64,000 nt of DNA from Hermatobates lingyangjiaoensis (taxonomy: Eukaryota; Arthropoda; Insecta; Hemiptera; Hermatobatidae): positions 558,001-622,000 of the forward strand of contig JAPFBL010000104.1 in assembly GCA_026182355.1 (NCBI GenBank), given 5' to 3'. The notes under the pieces are model-generated. The model worked only from the letters and a program-made list of their open reading frames with translations. It made no database searches and was not told the DNA's origin. This document shows, in pieces, positions 34,754 to 46,554 of the stretch. The stretch's first letter is position 1. Each line of letters starts with the position of its first letter. The position numbers were made by a program, and so were the translations under genes.

Positions 34754-37700
34754 CCAAGTTTAATAATAGTTTATATCGGCATTGCCAGGAAAAAAATTAA
34801 TTCCAACTCTAATACTAAATTACTGGTAATAAAAAGAATTGAAATTTTCAATAGTTCTGTTATACTAAAGTTTTCTTCAAGAAAAAGGAAATACAAAATG
34901 TAAATTACAAATTACACAAAAAAAAAGATATAACATAAAACTTATTTTAAATTGCTCATTTTTTTCCAGAATTAAAACGAAGATATAGGAGAATAGATTA
35001 TCATCAAAATCAAAATTAAATCATTAACTTTCTTGAGTAAATTCAAATAAGTTTCACTTATAAAATATTCTTTAACTTCTTCCAGCAATGGAAAGAGAAA
35101 CACGTTAGGGGGAGCTTTTCTCATATTTTAGAAATATTTTCTAAACCAACATACCTTATAATCATCTTCTGGTTCATACAATAAGTATGTCGATTTGAAT
35201 TAAAACTGTTTGTTTCATCATACTGAATGGTGTTTTAAGGGGTCTGTAAATACGGAAGCCTTTGGCTTTTAAAATGAAACCAAATCAAAATCAAAATATT
35301 GTTAGCTTTTTTGGGAAAAATTACTTGAGATTCAGTTATAAAGTTTTTTGTAAGTTCATAAGCATGTAAGAGAACTTATACAAACACACAGGCACTGAGA
35401 TGTAAATATATAAATATTAACATAAAGTCAATTTAAGCGTATAGATTTTTGAATGCTATAAAAGAAAAATTTATAGTATAGTACAATTCACAGTTATATA
35501 AGAAATTCTCAGAGGTAACAAAGATGAAGTACAGGTTAGAAACATTTTCAAGACTAAAATATGCTCCTAATATTCGCCAGTATTCAAATTCTTCTTCTGA
35601 TTTTTTTGTGCATTTTTCTCTAGTTCTAAAAAAATATGACACTCTTATAAAATTAATAAATGTTATAAAAAGGAAATTGTAACCTATATTAAATTTTAAA
35701 CCAATTTTAATTGTTGTTCTTTATAACAGGATTTTGAAATAATTGTTAAAATTTAATTTTATTCCTTTTCAAAATCTTATCTTTTAGTAACTGAGATAAA
35801 TAAAACAGCTCAATATTTTATTTGATAACATGTTTAATACACTTGGTAGTTGATACATTAGATTAAACAGGTAAGAAAAAATACTTTTCTTCAAACAATA
35901 GAAGAAATGTCGGAAGAAGTTTTAGCTCTAATTATCTGTTAAAAATGATGACACGGATTTTAAACCCACAAATCATCCCATTTAGGAGACAGTTATGCTT
36001 AGGTTAAACCACATCACATGTTTCATTCAATCATTTCAACTAAAGACTTCAAATAGTTTTAAATGTTAAATTAAAATTATATCAATAAACAAAATTGTCT
36101 CTTGACAATTTTGAATAAGAATATTTTGATGAAATCTTATTATTTTTATTATTTGTAATACTATCATGAATAATAATATTATATTAAATATCTAATACTT
36201 AAAGCAAGTTAAACCAATTAGAAAATGAAAGTCAATAGTAAACTAACTATTGCTAATAACTAAAGTTTTGTTAAAGTTAATAACAAACCCATATTACATT
36301 ACAATAAATGTCTTTAATAACAATCTGAAAACAATAATAACATTTCTGGTACCTGGATGTTTCCAATCGAACAAAGCAAGAGGAAATATTAGAAGTTGGT
36401 CATAAGGAATAACCTTTCTGTGGCTACCATTACCAATTAAAGTCAAAATGTAAACAAACAGGTTATAAAGCAAACCTTGTCTATTATGATATTTTTGGGA
36501 TCTTTGTTCGGGTGCATCTAGAATCCCTACTCTGATTTTAATAAAAAAATAATTGGTTTTTATAATCTATCGAGTACAGACAGACACGCATCCATTTTTG
36601 TATATATAGATTACGTATACACGATAAATTATATGAAGATCATAAATCAGATGGTTGTCAACGAGTTTAATAACTTTAATGTTGAATGTAGGTTACACAA
36701 TTATGAACTGATTTTTTACTAATTTTGTCTTTCATTGTAATGAATATTTAAAATTGCATAAGTTCTATAATACTAGGAAATATACATACAGAAACAGTTC
36801 TGTTCACTAACGTATTCATTGTATCAACATTTTAGCAATGGCAAGACATACCATTGAGACCCAATTCCTTGGCTTGAAGCCCAACATTTGAAGATATTAC
36901 TTTATCAAGTTTATTGTAATGCCTCTATAAGTAGTTGGGTTTGTAGAAAGAGGCAAGGCAATAATTTTATAAGCTGAAATCTGTAAAATATTGAACTGGC
37001 TTAAAAAAAGACTGCATCTTACTGACTGCAAAGAAGCGAATGACTCTTGGTAAAAACTAAAGAAAAAAAGGAGCCCGTATATTTTACAATTAGTTTAAAA
37101 AAGTATCTCTTTTTGTCGAAATATCAGCTCCTGCAATTTCATAACGATGTAAAAACGAATGCGTAATAGAACTTAACTGAATAAATCTAGTAGAATAGAT
37201 ATTAATTAATAGAACTAAGTTAACATATTAATGTGGGTTCTAATCATTAAAATAACTTAGAAGTATGTTTTTGTATTCTACAATATGAGAATTGCTTGCT
37301 AGAAATTTCATGCATTTGGTATTATTAGAGGAGGAATGATAATACATTATACGAGAACTATTTATTTCCATTATCATTCACCTTAATTTTGGTAAAATCT
37401 CTAGACTTTAAAATAAGTCATTTATAATAAGTATCTTGCTTGTAACATTGATTTATCATCAATTAATAAATCTAATTAATTAATTAAATTAATTAAAACT
37501 AATTAAATTAATTAATAAATTTATCATCAAAATAATATCTGATAAATAATTCATGTCTCAATATAAATGTTATAATTAAACAGTATCTCAACATACTGTT
37601 ATACTTATTTATAATCATTGGAATTAATTTATCATGAACCTGATTGCATTCATATGTCTCAATCACAGTGAAACTTATAATTTAAACAGCTTATACTAAT

Positions 37701-37780
37701 CTTATGACTTCATCATTCATAATTTCATTAAATCTGACCAGAAAAGTGAAAATAGTTCATTTCTATAAAATTTTATATGA
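34754..37780. other. AT-rich stretch, nothing recognised
   Basis: About 3 kb with no supportable gene. An AATTAATTAA-type low-complexity patch lies at about 37470-37520. Confidence 0.45.
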
Positions 37781-37860
37781 ATGATCAAACCACAATGTGA
37801 AATGGGAAAACAAGACTAAGATCTTTCAACTGTAACAAGCGGTCTTCGTCCGAGTCAAAA
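37781..37860 (-). mobile_element. Family E repeat with hammerhead-like motif
   Basis: On the minus strand: GACT, CGGACGA (37846-37852), an extra A, GACCG-loop-CAGTT, GAA, the palindrome AGATCT (37818-37823), T and AGTC. GACT/AGTC can form stem I and the hairpin stem II. The core has one change (CTGACGA expected). It continues into TTTCCCATTTCACATTGTGG and TTTGATCATT, the family E tail also seen at 48.9 and 52.1 kb. Confidence 0.6.
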
Positions 37861-38030
37861 ACTCAACTGAAACACTAGATGCAGAAAACATCTGGTGAGG
37901 GGTTGAGAAGAGTGGGAGGGAAGAGTCGTATTTTAAAAGAGTGAAAGTGCAGGAAAGGACAAATGTCTAGAAAGGGATGTTTGAGAAATCAAAGGAGTAC
38001 AGTAAGAAAGAGTAAAAAAACTACCCGCTG
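37861..38030. other. G-rich block without C-rich partner
   Basis: G:C is 21:8 over 37861-37920 and 18:4 over 37921-37980, followed by AT-rich sequence. It resembles the first half of the skew islands. Confidence 0.45.
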
Positions 38031-38938
38031 GTTTTATTTAAAATCTTGTTATAACTTTATATGTATTCAATAGCCTTATAAAGAAATGGAATAATTTCTT
38101 TATCATTTGTTTTCATGTTTTTATTAATTCTCATAAGTCCTTAACAAAACATATTGGTGTTTGATTCATCCATTTAAAGTAGAAATTGTACTTCTGTTGA
38201 TTCATTCTCTTCATCATTTAAGGCAATGTTTTAGATCTTACTTATTAGTTATTGTTGTTGGGCCACAGGAATGTTTAAAGAAGCGCCATAATTGCTAAAA
38301 TTGAGATAGTCAACATAAAATCCATACTAATTGAATTGGTTGTCAATCAACTTAATAGTAGTTTTACTCATTGTAAGGGAAATCAGGTCACTCCAGATTA
38401 CCTTAAATTTTATACATAGAAATATTTTATGGATAATAAATTTTAAAATGTAGACAATATATACAACGAAAAAGTAAAATTTAAAATGTTATTTTGGAAA
38501 CGAGAAGATTTTGTTCATTCATTGAAGTTCATTGAAGAGTTTATGTAGTAAACAGATTATTAAAATAAAATTGCATTTAGTTTTCGATACGTTTCGTAGG
38601 TTGTTGAATTGTCATCAAGAACATAAGTGAATGCAGTCAAATCCTCGACAGTATCTGTGCTTGTTTTAATTGTCAACGCTAATAGTGTTAACGGAAACAA
38701 GATAGATCACGTACTGATAAAATAATAACATAACTCTGTATTATATTGCACATAAATGTTTGGCTGAAAAGTAGACCATAGTTTTTACCAACTAGCTTCT
38801 TCGTGCATGCCTTATTCATAAATTTTGTGTATTAGTACAATAATACATGAAGAAATTATGGTAGAAAAGATATATAGAATTTGTAGAAAATATCGCGTAC
38901 TTGTAACCTAAACATGCATACATGATTAAGTTTTTTAA
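38031..38938. other. AT-rich stretch, nothing firm
   Basis: At 38590-38650 the minus strand has TTGATGA and GAAACGTA, faintly hammerhead-like, but no hairpin between them. No gene was seen. Confidence 0.4.
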
Positions 38939-39006
38939 GAAATTAAAATATTCTGAGGTAAAATGGATAAACCAACAAAAGTCTCCACACAAATGAAGTT
39001 TTATTC

Positions 39007-39039
39007 AACGCGTTTCGAACACTTTGTGTTAATCATCAG
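39007..39039 (-). ncRNA. Hammerhead-like motif, family A
   Basis: The minus strand reads CTGATGA (39033-39039), an extra T, a hairpin TAACAC-AAA-GTGTTC with one mismatch, GAA, the palindrome ACGCGT and T. The CUGAUGA and GAA core is complete. The mirrored copy at 39547-39571 has the hairpin and GAAACGCGTT but has lost CTGATGA. Confidence 0.6.
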
Positions 39040-39046
39040 GAAGACA

Positions 39047-39127
39047 CTATAATACAAATTATATCTAATTAGTTACAAAAATTAGAGTGAAATAATAAAA
39101 ATTCAATTAAGAGAATTCAAGACATAC
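39047..39127 (-). other. 81-bp GT-AG intron in the family A element
   Basis: On the minus strand the segment starts GTATGTCTTG and ends TTATAG, and it lies between CATCCTTGG and TGTCTTCC. At 47520 and 47610 the same flanking sequences are joined directly as CATCCTTGGTGTCTTCC, with exactly these 81 bases missing. The boundary can slide by one base, but GT-AG placement is possible. The sequence therefore shows one unspliced and one spliced copy of the same element. Confidence 0.8.
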
Positions 39128-39328
39128 CCAAGGATGTGGTACTGACGGGTTGGTCAAGTGAAAACAACTAGTAGGAAACTGATCCCTTGCGAAAGAGTGG
39201 GAATAGGCAGGCATATAGGAGATAAGGTGACAAAGATTTCGGGTATCCTTGAAAGCCGTTAACTGAAATAGAAAAGGCCAGAACCAATAATTTAGAGGAA
39301 AGAAACTTTTTTTTTTTAAATTTATTTT

Positions 39329-39541
39329 TTAATTTATTCTTTGTGATTCTAGGAACAGCTTAAGAAATTTTGGACACCCTGGAATTTGATCATTAAGGCA
39401 TAGAGAGGCAGAAGGATTATTAATGACGGCCTTGTTTATTTGAAAAGCTTCCAAATTACAAATTTCTTTAAACTTTCTATTCACATGTAGGATGGTAAGG
39501 TTCAAGTTTGGATCACAACACAAAGTTGTGATCACAACCTT
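39329..39541 (-). pseudogene. Protein fragment, possibly the C-terminal end of a Penelope-like protein
   Basis: The minus-strand frame reads CCDPNLNLTILHVNRK, FKEICNLEAFQINKAV, INNPSASLCLND, and ends GCPKFLKLFLESQRIN at a stop. Penelope-like proteins consist of a reverse transcriptase followed by a GIY-YIG endonuclease, and many end with a pattern like (R/K)xxxEaxxI..x.P.iNxxxxxxxL. The fragment fits this loosely, and its location inside a hammerhead-bearing element supports it. No reverse transcriptase motif and no GIY-YIG residues are present. The start is only where the frame meets the inverted arm. A chance match is possible. Confidence 0.4.
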
Positions 39542-39736
39542 GTTGTGAACACAAAGTGTTCGAAACGCGTTGAATAAAACTTCATTTGTGTGGAGATTTT
39601 TGTTGGTTTATCCATTTTACCTCAGAATGAGTAAATACCACACAATTACGGATTGCAGAACTAATGAAATTAAAATAATCGTAACCAAGCTTCAAAAAGT
39701 ATTTCTGTATTGTATAACATAGGAAATGAAAAATAG

Positions 39737-40207
39737 ATTAAATACCATGAAAGAGACAACAAGAAAGATATATTGCAATTGTTAGATAATTATGAAAATA
39801 ATCTCGAACAGACATTTCAGACAAGAATGGTTGCGACTAGACATGAAAAAAAAACAGATCTTATCTGTATAGATTCAACATTATCAGTTTACTGGAGGGT
39901 CCAAGTAGTGCAGTCAAATGGATATTTATTTCACCATATACTATTCTACTTCAAATTTTTTGAAAAGCTGAGAAGCATTTTAAATAGAAAAAATCTTCTT
40001 ACAAGAAGGAAAGAAGGAGAAGAAAATTTAGTAACAAAATATGATGAAAAGTTTTTTTCTTTACGTAAACTATCTACCATTAATGACATTGTAAAACAAA
40101 ATAGTGAGAATCTCTTGCCGACTGGGAATAGGATCTCATACATTCAAATAAACTGCACGTGCAAAAAAAATAAAAAAAAACAGTATTTGAGTAGTCTAGT
40201 ATTTTGA
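39737..40207 (+). other. 156-codon open frame, unidentified
   Basis: It runs from after a TAG at 39734-39736 to a TGA at 40207, the longest non-repetitive open frame in the window. It has no early ATG. The peptide includes HERDNKKDILQLLDNYE, ATRHEKKTDLICIDST, LNRKNLLTRRKEGEEN and NCTCKKNKKKQ. It is lysine- and asparagine-rich with a hydrophobic stretch at FHHILFYFKFF. A frame this long is expected about once by chance in a window of this size and base composition. It begins about 60 bp beyond the family A insertion. No family was recognised. Confidence 0.3.
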
Positions 40208-40309
40208 ACCCCCTTTTTTTTGAACAAATCAATAATTCACGAAATATCTAATCATTTATTGCGTAGTGTTCACTCATGGGTAGAATGAGAGAAAGACACG
40301 TGGTCTCCA

Positions 40310-40560
40310 TAGAAAAGATTTTATACAACGTCGACGCGTTTCGAAGACTTATTAAACATCTTGAAGTTACACCTTACTTCAGTAAGATGATGTGGAGTTC
40401 TCAAGGAGTGTTAGGACACTATGATATTCCTATGACGGTCATATGACTATCATGGTGTTCTATGACTCCTGGAACACTTCACATCACCTTATTAAGGTAG
40501 ATGTAACTTCTATGTAACTAAGTGTTTGATAAGTATTGACGTTCTAAAAAATCTTATTTG
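40310..40560. mobile_element. Fold-back repeat with GAAACGCGTC motif
   Basis: The left half (to about 40440) and the right half (from about 40450) are diverged reverse complements: GATGATGTGGAGTTCTC against CACTTCACATCACC, and GAAGTTACACC against GTAGATGTAACTTC. In the left arm the minus strand has a damaged CTTCAAGA, a weak hairpin, GAA, palindrome ACGCGT and C, related to family A but with C at the cleavage position. The right arm retains only a worn copy (TTTGATAAGTATTGACG). Confidence 0.6.
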
Positions 40561-40920
40561 TGCAAAGAGTCTTCTAATCAAGTATCAATAATTACTTACA
40601 TGCCGTTTTTATATTGCAATAGAGTGTCTACTGTAATTAAAAGCTTAAGTGAATAAACTATTCTATTAATAACCACGCTATGTAGATGTTATGAGGTTTG
40701 TTCATCTTTCTTTGTAGTATTCACAGCATAATTGTGTTTTGTTCTCTAATAAGCAGATACTAAATTCAAAGTGATGCCGCTACATTTCCACGTATATGCT
40801 TCTATTTCTACAATAAAAATGAAATGATGAAAAATAAAGGTGAACATGAAAGTACTCTGTATACACGCTCTAATTAAGTAGTTGAAATTGTTAGGTTAAT
40901 GAAATGAGTATAAAGAGTAA
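40561..40920. other. AT-rich stretch, nothing recognised
   Basis: No gene or repeat was seen. Confidence 0.35.
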
Positions 40921-41160
40921 GGCTTGAGCATAATGAATGGAATAATGAAGCCGTTGTGTTTTTGAGTGGTTCAGCTGAGTAACACTGTTTGTTGAGAAGG
41001 TTTGTCTGCGGAATAAATTAGTCCAGAGGGGGTGGGTAATTATGTGCCACTATTTGAGGCCTGCCTAGACCCACTCTCTACCCTTGTATATTCATCTTAC
41101 CTGCCCTCTACTTTAAATACACTCCTCCTACGCCATATTTACATTACACCATCTATTCTT
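40921..41160. other. G-then-C skew island
   Basis: G:C is 39:12 over 40921-41040 and 10:40 over 41041-41160, with the switch near GAGGCCTGCC at about 41056. No frame crosses it intact. Confidence 0.65.
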
Positions 41161-44100
41161 CTATTCTCTTAATTTATCTCCTATGTTTTTAAAAAAAACT
41201 CCATGAATATTAAAAATTCTTGTATTTTATATTACAACATTTTTCAATTTAAAATAAATGACGAAATTTTTCCAAAATGAAATATCTAAATTACAGTTCT
41301 GTAAATATCTAAATTAGACATATTTTATTCTTCATAACAGATATCTCCAGGATTACATCACACAAGAAGTTATTTAAATTATTTTTTTTATAAAATATGG
41401 ATTGATTTATAAATGAACATTTTTTCATTTAGTTTATTTCAAATTTTCAGTATTATTAATTCATTTTGACTTCTACTGGCTACTTTTTATATTTGGGCTT
41501 TGACCTATTCTTTGATTGTTATTCATTTTTTCCCTTCTGGATAAAATCACTGTTTGATCAGGCAGGCTTGAGCGGTACACGACGAAAGTTGAAATATAGA
41601 AATTAGTTGCATAAATTCTTTTATAACCTATTTGCATGATTAGATATAATAACTACAAAGAAGTACTAAAAATGCGTGCACAGTCAGCCAGCTGCTTGAT
41701 AATAGAAAACCAGAGTAGTCAAGCACGAGACTAATGCAATTTAGTGTTAGGCTGGAGAATTAATTAATAAATTAGTACATCTGAATAATATTTATTATAG
41801 AATTATGGTTCTTCTCCTTTGTCTTCCTTGACCTTTATACATAATAATGCGTTCTCAAAATGAAATATGTGTTGTTGGTATAATCTTTTAAATGTAAGGA
41901 AAATTACATTCCTATACGGATACACACCTACACTGCGCATACACAAACATAACATACCTGTAACAACCTTCAGGTATCTTGGTGTTAACATTACTCAATA
42001 CTTCAATTTAAACATTCAGTTTATACCACATTTTTATGACTGTCTTTAATATATGACATGAGTTACCGTCATTCTGTTCATTATTTTTATGATTGCTTTT
42101 AAACTTAATAGAGATATATTATCTTATTTGATTGTAAACGACCCAAGATAATGGATTTATTGTGATTTATCTGTTGCCGAGAATACAAATTTTTGTGAAG
42201 AATAAAAACAATTTAATCACATTTAGATTGGTGTGATAACGCTTATTGATTCACAATGCAATAGGAATCCTTTTTCATTTATTTTGTTAGTTATTAATTA
42301 TTTATTTAATTTATTTTATAATATTTACTGGCACATTGAATGAGATTTTTTTTCATTATATGTTGTTTGATTGTTTTCATGAAAGTCTAGGGTGTACGAG
42401 AAAATTTAATACATCTTCAATATTTGCATTCAACTGACTATAGGTGGGTGCATTTCTCTATTAACTCGATAGATGTAAAAGTACTGAATACAAACATAAC
42501 TTACTCCGCGTATCCCAAACTGGATCACGATTATAATTAGCCCATTATAACTACGGGATTAAACTTTTCAATGTTGATTCAATCTCCTCATTCAGTAACT
42601 GAATGGCTCCAAATAATTCTGCTTACTGTAGCAAAGTGTAACTTCTACATAAAACCGATACTCCACTCACATATATAACTTTACAAATAAACACATCAAA
42701 TATGTCGCTGTATATTCCCTTTCAATCAGTCTTCAGTTAACAGTTCAGAAGATTGGAGTTATTTATTCAGTCAAGTGTGCTATTAATGTTTCATCTGTTT
42801 ACACTCACAGACACATTTTCCGCCCTCACTATGTTTAAAGTAATGCAAGCATCCTAGAGGTACAATGTGGCCGAGTCTACCTCAATCAAATATCTCGCTG
42901 AGAAGGTAGCCCTCTTTAAGTTATTATTTAAGTCGCGTTTTCGACCGAAACTGCAGAAAATAACAGTAAGCGTTCTTTCAGCCATCATACATCCCCCCAC
43001 CCCCTCCACAACGATACAATTCAACAGAGGCACTAATAGTTGAAGGTGACTTGTTTTTTTAGCTACATTATCTGCTCGTTAGTTGCTTCCTACTTTACTG
43101 TCGTGTGAGAATATTGAGAATCGGCGATATACGGATATTGTAGTCACTAGTTGTTACATTTGATTATACCTGCAGTCCTGATTTGTGTCCACAGTAATGC
43201 ATATCTCTTCTTCCTTTATAGACAGGTATCTAGGCACTGCAAAGTTTATTGCCATCATTTCTGCATACATAATCCCGAATACATGACAATATTAATACCT
43301 CCACTGTTAAGGCACACTGAGCCACCATTTTTTATTTTACAAAAGTCTCTATATTAAATATTAATACTTAGCAGTATTAGGACTTTCAATAATGCTGGTT
43401 TGCTGGTTACCCAGTATTTATCGATGCAATCTTTGAAAGATAGCCTAGGACAGAACTCTTCACTGCAAGGCATACAAAAACAAAATGTTGTAGACGCTTG
43501 TCGGGAAGGCCTCTAGGAGACAATAAGCTATCCCATGTCAACTGAAATCTCGTGTATAGTAACAATATTAGTTAACAGTTAATAGACTGAGACGTTATAT
43601 GTGCTGTGACATCAGATGTTCCATAGATGGTTCCATTATTAACCAGTTTGGCACTTGCCTGAGAGATTATTCCCGTCTGTCCTGACAGCACAGTCTTTCC
43701 CTTCACTAGCACCCTCAGTAAAACCTACTTACTGTAACTTGCTGTAATATATATTTTCCTTTTACTATAAGCATATTGTATTTATCGCAAAAAGAGATGG
43801 ACGTCAATATTTTAACAGATTGATTTACACGATTTGATGTCTCTTCAGCCAATTTTATTTTATTTATTTATTTAATTATTCATTGATAACTATGTGTGTT
43901 TTGTAAAATTGAAAATGTTAATACTGGTATGTAATTGGCATAACTAACTAATGAAAAATATCATGATTTTTCTAAATTATAAACAGACTAATCTGTGATC
44001 ACAGCAAACCAAAAGGCGACCCTAGTAACTGTTTTGCAGTTATTGGTGAGTCTTTCTCGCATACGTGATGTATTATTTAGAATGAACAACAAATTACTTG

Positions 44101-44230
44101 TCATGAAAACCTAAAATTTAAGAAATTGGCATTTTAGTGAACTTCGAGTTTTCATTTCAGACCTTTCTAGACCCTTATATCAGTGATTACTATTGTAGGA
44201 CTTCTGTGATTTTCAAACTAATGAAATAAG
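41161..44230. other. AT-rich stretch, nothing firm
   Basis: A short C-rich patch (CCCCCCACCCCCTCC) lies at 42992-43007. Frames at 41803-42049 and 43151-43357 have no motif or splice support. Just upstream of the next feature, TTTTCATTTCAG at about 44149-44160 is splice-acceptor-like. Confidence 0.45.
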
Positions 44231-44700
44231 GTACAAGAATGTTATATTGTAGCGGAATTCCTTTGTGGAATATCTGGGAATGAGGCAGCAGATATATTAA
44301 CAAGCATGCCTTGTGCATGATCCCAACTGTCAAGCAGTACGATTCCATGACACAATCTGAGATGGTGGATGATACTTAATGATAATTGGACACGAAATGG
44401 CAATAAAGTGACAATTAGAGTAAGTACTTCTCTAATCCGAATACTACCAAGCTTTAGATGAATGTGAGGCAAGTTAGTTAGATTGAGTTAGCAATAGATT
44501 GAGTCCTCATCGGGAACATTGGCACGGGTATGTTGTCTCAATAGGTTATTAACACTTCATGTGAAAGATGTTATATTGCCAATTAATAGCTTCAACAGAT
44601 TCTCTTGATATGATCCCACAAGTTAGTTAATAAGGAACTTCTAATCAAAAAGGTGCTAAAGAAAAGAGTTAAAAAATCCAAAGATAGCCGATTATGATCA
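44231..44700 (+). pseudogene. Decayed LINE RNase H domain and C-terminal region
   Basis: In one plus-strand frame GGA at 44267 begins GISGNEAADILTSMPCA, which matches the strongly conserved (H)xGIxGNExAD motif of RNase H domains in Jockey/I-type LINE proteins; the D is a catalytic residue in that family. After a TGA the frame gives TIP, a stop and HNLRWW, comparable with the usual IPYxDL segment. Further on, about 44483-44570, LAID, a stop and VLIGNIGTGMLSQ followed by CERC resemble the common LTRLRIGHTxLTH...C..C region. Multiple stops and small shifts show it is dead. The minus-strand frame 44242-44472 is its shadow. Confidence 0.6.
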
Positions 44701-45660
44701 TTGGCAGCCACCCTATAAAAGAGACATCCATCGAGATACCCAATCTTCCAATCCTGAATAAAAGAAGTAAGAAAAAAGCATATCTAAAATGAAGTAGTAC
44801 ATTTATGGAGCCCTCATATGATCTTTAAATGACATTTAATCTCAGTAGGAGACAACAGGTTGGAGGCAAGTATCAATTTCATAACTCTTTAGTAATGTCA
44901 GTAAAGGAGCCGTTATTAATTAACAAATAATATCATTATAAACATAACTAGTAATTTTGCTTGTAAAGTTTATAATCCCTAAAGATTTAATACTGAGACC
45001 TTAGTTACTCTAACCAATGATCGAATTGTAATATATTTACAAGTTCCCTCATGTGACCATCTTTGATCTCCAATCTAGGCTACATTGAAGAAGCAGGTAT
45101 AAGTAATTAGTGATAAAACTACAAGGATCCATTAATCCTCATAATTGCTGAATCAAAACACGATAAAATTGAATGAACAGAAAGATTAAGTAAATTTCCC
45201 TGATTTATGAAATTTTAAAATTACACAAAAGTTCAATTAGAATGACAACCATGTTATTTGTGAATGATGGATGTTGTTTTTTGCAAGGTTGATAAAAGTA
45301 CAGTTATTATAGACATGATTCATTAGGGTAAGTTCTAATCATTGATTTTGTATTAGAGTATTTTAGATGAATTTCCTTGGTTCGTCACATTGACATACAT
45401 TAGTTGATTGAGAACCAAAGTTATATTTTTACTTCTTATAATACTCAGTTCTTCGAAGAGTATTATTAGGACAAACTAGGTATTCATCGGTTTGTAAAAT
45501 TATATTTCAAATAGGGTTTTTAGGTTTTTACGTTAATGATTTGAAGAAATTCATTTTGGTTGCAAATTATTTCAAAATTTGCATATATATGTTTCTTAAA
45601 GATAGGATTTTTTTAGTTTTAAATAGATTATGCTTGACTGGTAAAAATATGTTTGCGAGA
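44701..45660. other. AT-rich stretch, nothing recognised
   Basis: No gene or repeat was recognised after the LINE relic. Confidence 0.4.
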
Positions 45661-46020
45661 TTCTGAAAGGGAAATAACAATGGAGAAGGTTCGAGGGTTG
45701 AACTAGGCAAAACTGAGGAGACGAAACTGTTTACAAGGGTGTCTGGTGAAGGTCATCGATCAGTGTATCCTGAACTAGACAGCTGGATTTATACGGAATT
45801 GAGGGCGTCGGAGGAAGTATGCTGTTTTCAGTGAAGCGGTCAGAGCGGCTTTTCCTGCCGCGTGCACTCTAACTCACCAAGACGGACAACCTTCCCCTGT
45901 CTCCTGTCATCGCATTAGCCCCCTTAATATTCATTGACCTCCAGGTCCTGCATAAATTTACCCAGACTCTCTATTGTCAAACGCTGACATCTGCCTTTCC
46001 CTTCAGGATGTTTAAGATTT
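45661..46020. other. G-then-C skew island, largest example
   Basis: G:C is 58:24 over 45661-45840 and 28:59 over 45841-46020. The switch lies near GCGGCTTTTCCTGCCGCGTG at about 45845-45864, where CGGC/GCCG could pair. It ends in a pyrimidine tract. Confidence 0.65.
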
Positions 46021-46095
46021 CCGTATCATTTCTCGTATGCTGATTCGGATGGATATTTAAAAAGAAATATCTTAAAAAATCCAAAGGCCTCATGA
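46007..46095 (+). CDS. Possible terminal exon, 29 codons
   Basis: A good 3' splice site, CTGCCTTTCCCTTCAG, ends at 46006. In the frame with two leading bases the sequence reads CLRFPYHFSYADSDGYLKR and on to PKAS and TGA at 46093-46095. The peptide is short and unrecognised. Other frames stop sooner. The pyrimidine tract is also part of the skew island, so the acceptor may be incidental. Confidence 0.22.
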
Positions 46096-46289
46096 ACTGA
46101 AACGTTCTTGTTAATAGAGAACATTTTAGTCAAACTAAATTCACAGTCAACACAAGTTCTCTTTTATAACAAAACCTCCATGAACTGTTTGCCCACACTG
46201 GAGAAATGAAACCAAAAGTTTCATGTTGATTATTATTTTATTATTCAGTTAAATATAATGATTATTTAGCGACTCTTGCTCCTAGTCAC

Positions 46290-46440
46290 TCTCAGAAAGA
46301 TATTTTTGACCGTCTTGAACCGTCGCTTTGCAAGAGCGCTTGGCGTCCCTATTCTCTCAGGATGACGGTGAAACCATAAATTAGAGTCTGTCTGTGTGTT
46401 TTTCTATTTACTGAGTACCTATAGTTTACAATGAGTAAAT
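46290..46440 (+). repeat. Family C repeat, decayed hammerhead-like
   Basis: It shares GCGCTTGGcGTCCCT, TTCTCTC, AAATTAGAGTCTG and GTGTGTTTTTC in order with 48.25 and 51.5 kb. The core reads CTCAGGA, then GACGGTGAAACCAT and AAATTAGAG, with changes in CTGANGA and GAA. Confidence 0.55.
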
Positions 46441-46554
46441 AAAAATATACAACGTCTAAAATGTCGTGAGAAATTCAGAAAAAAAAACTAACTTTTCAAT
46501 CTTTCACCCATCTGCTGTCATCAGGAATTGGTTTGTCAAAGAGGTACCATGAAA

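Larger units (their letters stand above)
38939..39677 (-). mobile_element. Family A Penelope-like element with 12-bp target-site duplication
   Basis: The element spans 38951-39665 between exact GAAATTAAAATA copies at 38939-38950 and 39666-39677. The outer arms (about 38951-39046 and 39547-39640) are inverted copies of one unit containing GAACACTTTGTG/CACAAAGTGTTC and the hammerhead-like core. The right end extends further (TGTGGTATTTACTCATT in reverse). On the minus strand, from right to left, it holds a partial inverted end, a protein fragment, about 200 bp of noncoding sequence, an 81-bp GT-AG intron, the hammerhead-like motif and the terminal unit. Retained introns, hammerheads in terminal repeats and partial inversion are characteristics reported for Penelope-like elements. 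Confidence 0.8.

Noticed and set aside
38590..38650. Another hammerhead-like motif (TTGATGA and GAAACGTA on the minus strand)
   Set aside because: No hairpin can be drawn between the two parts, so stem II is missing.
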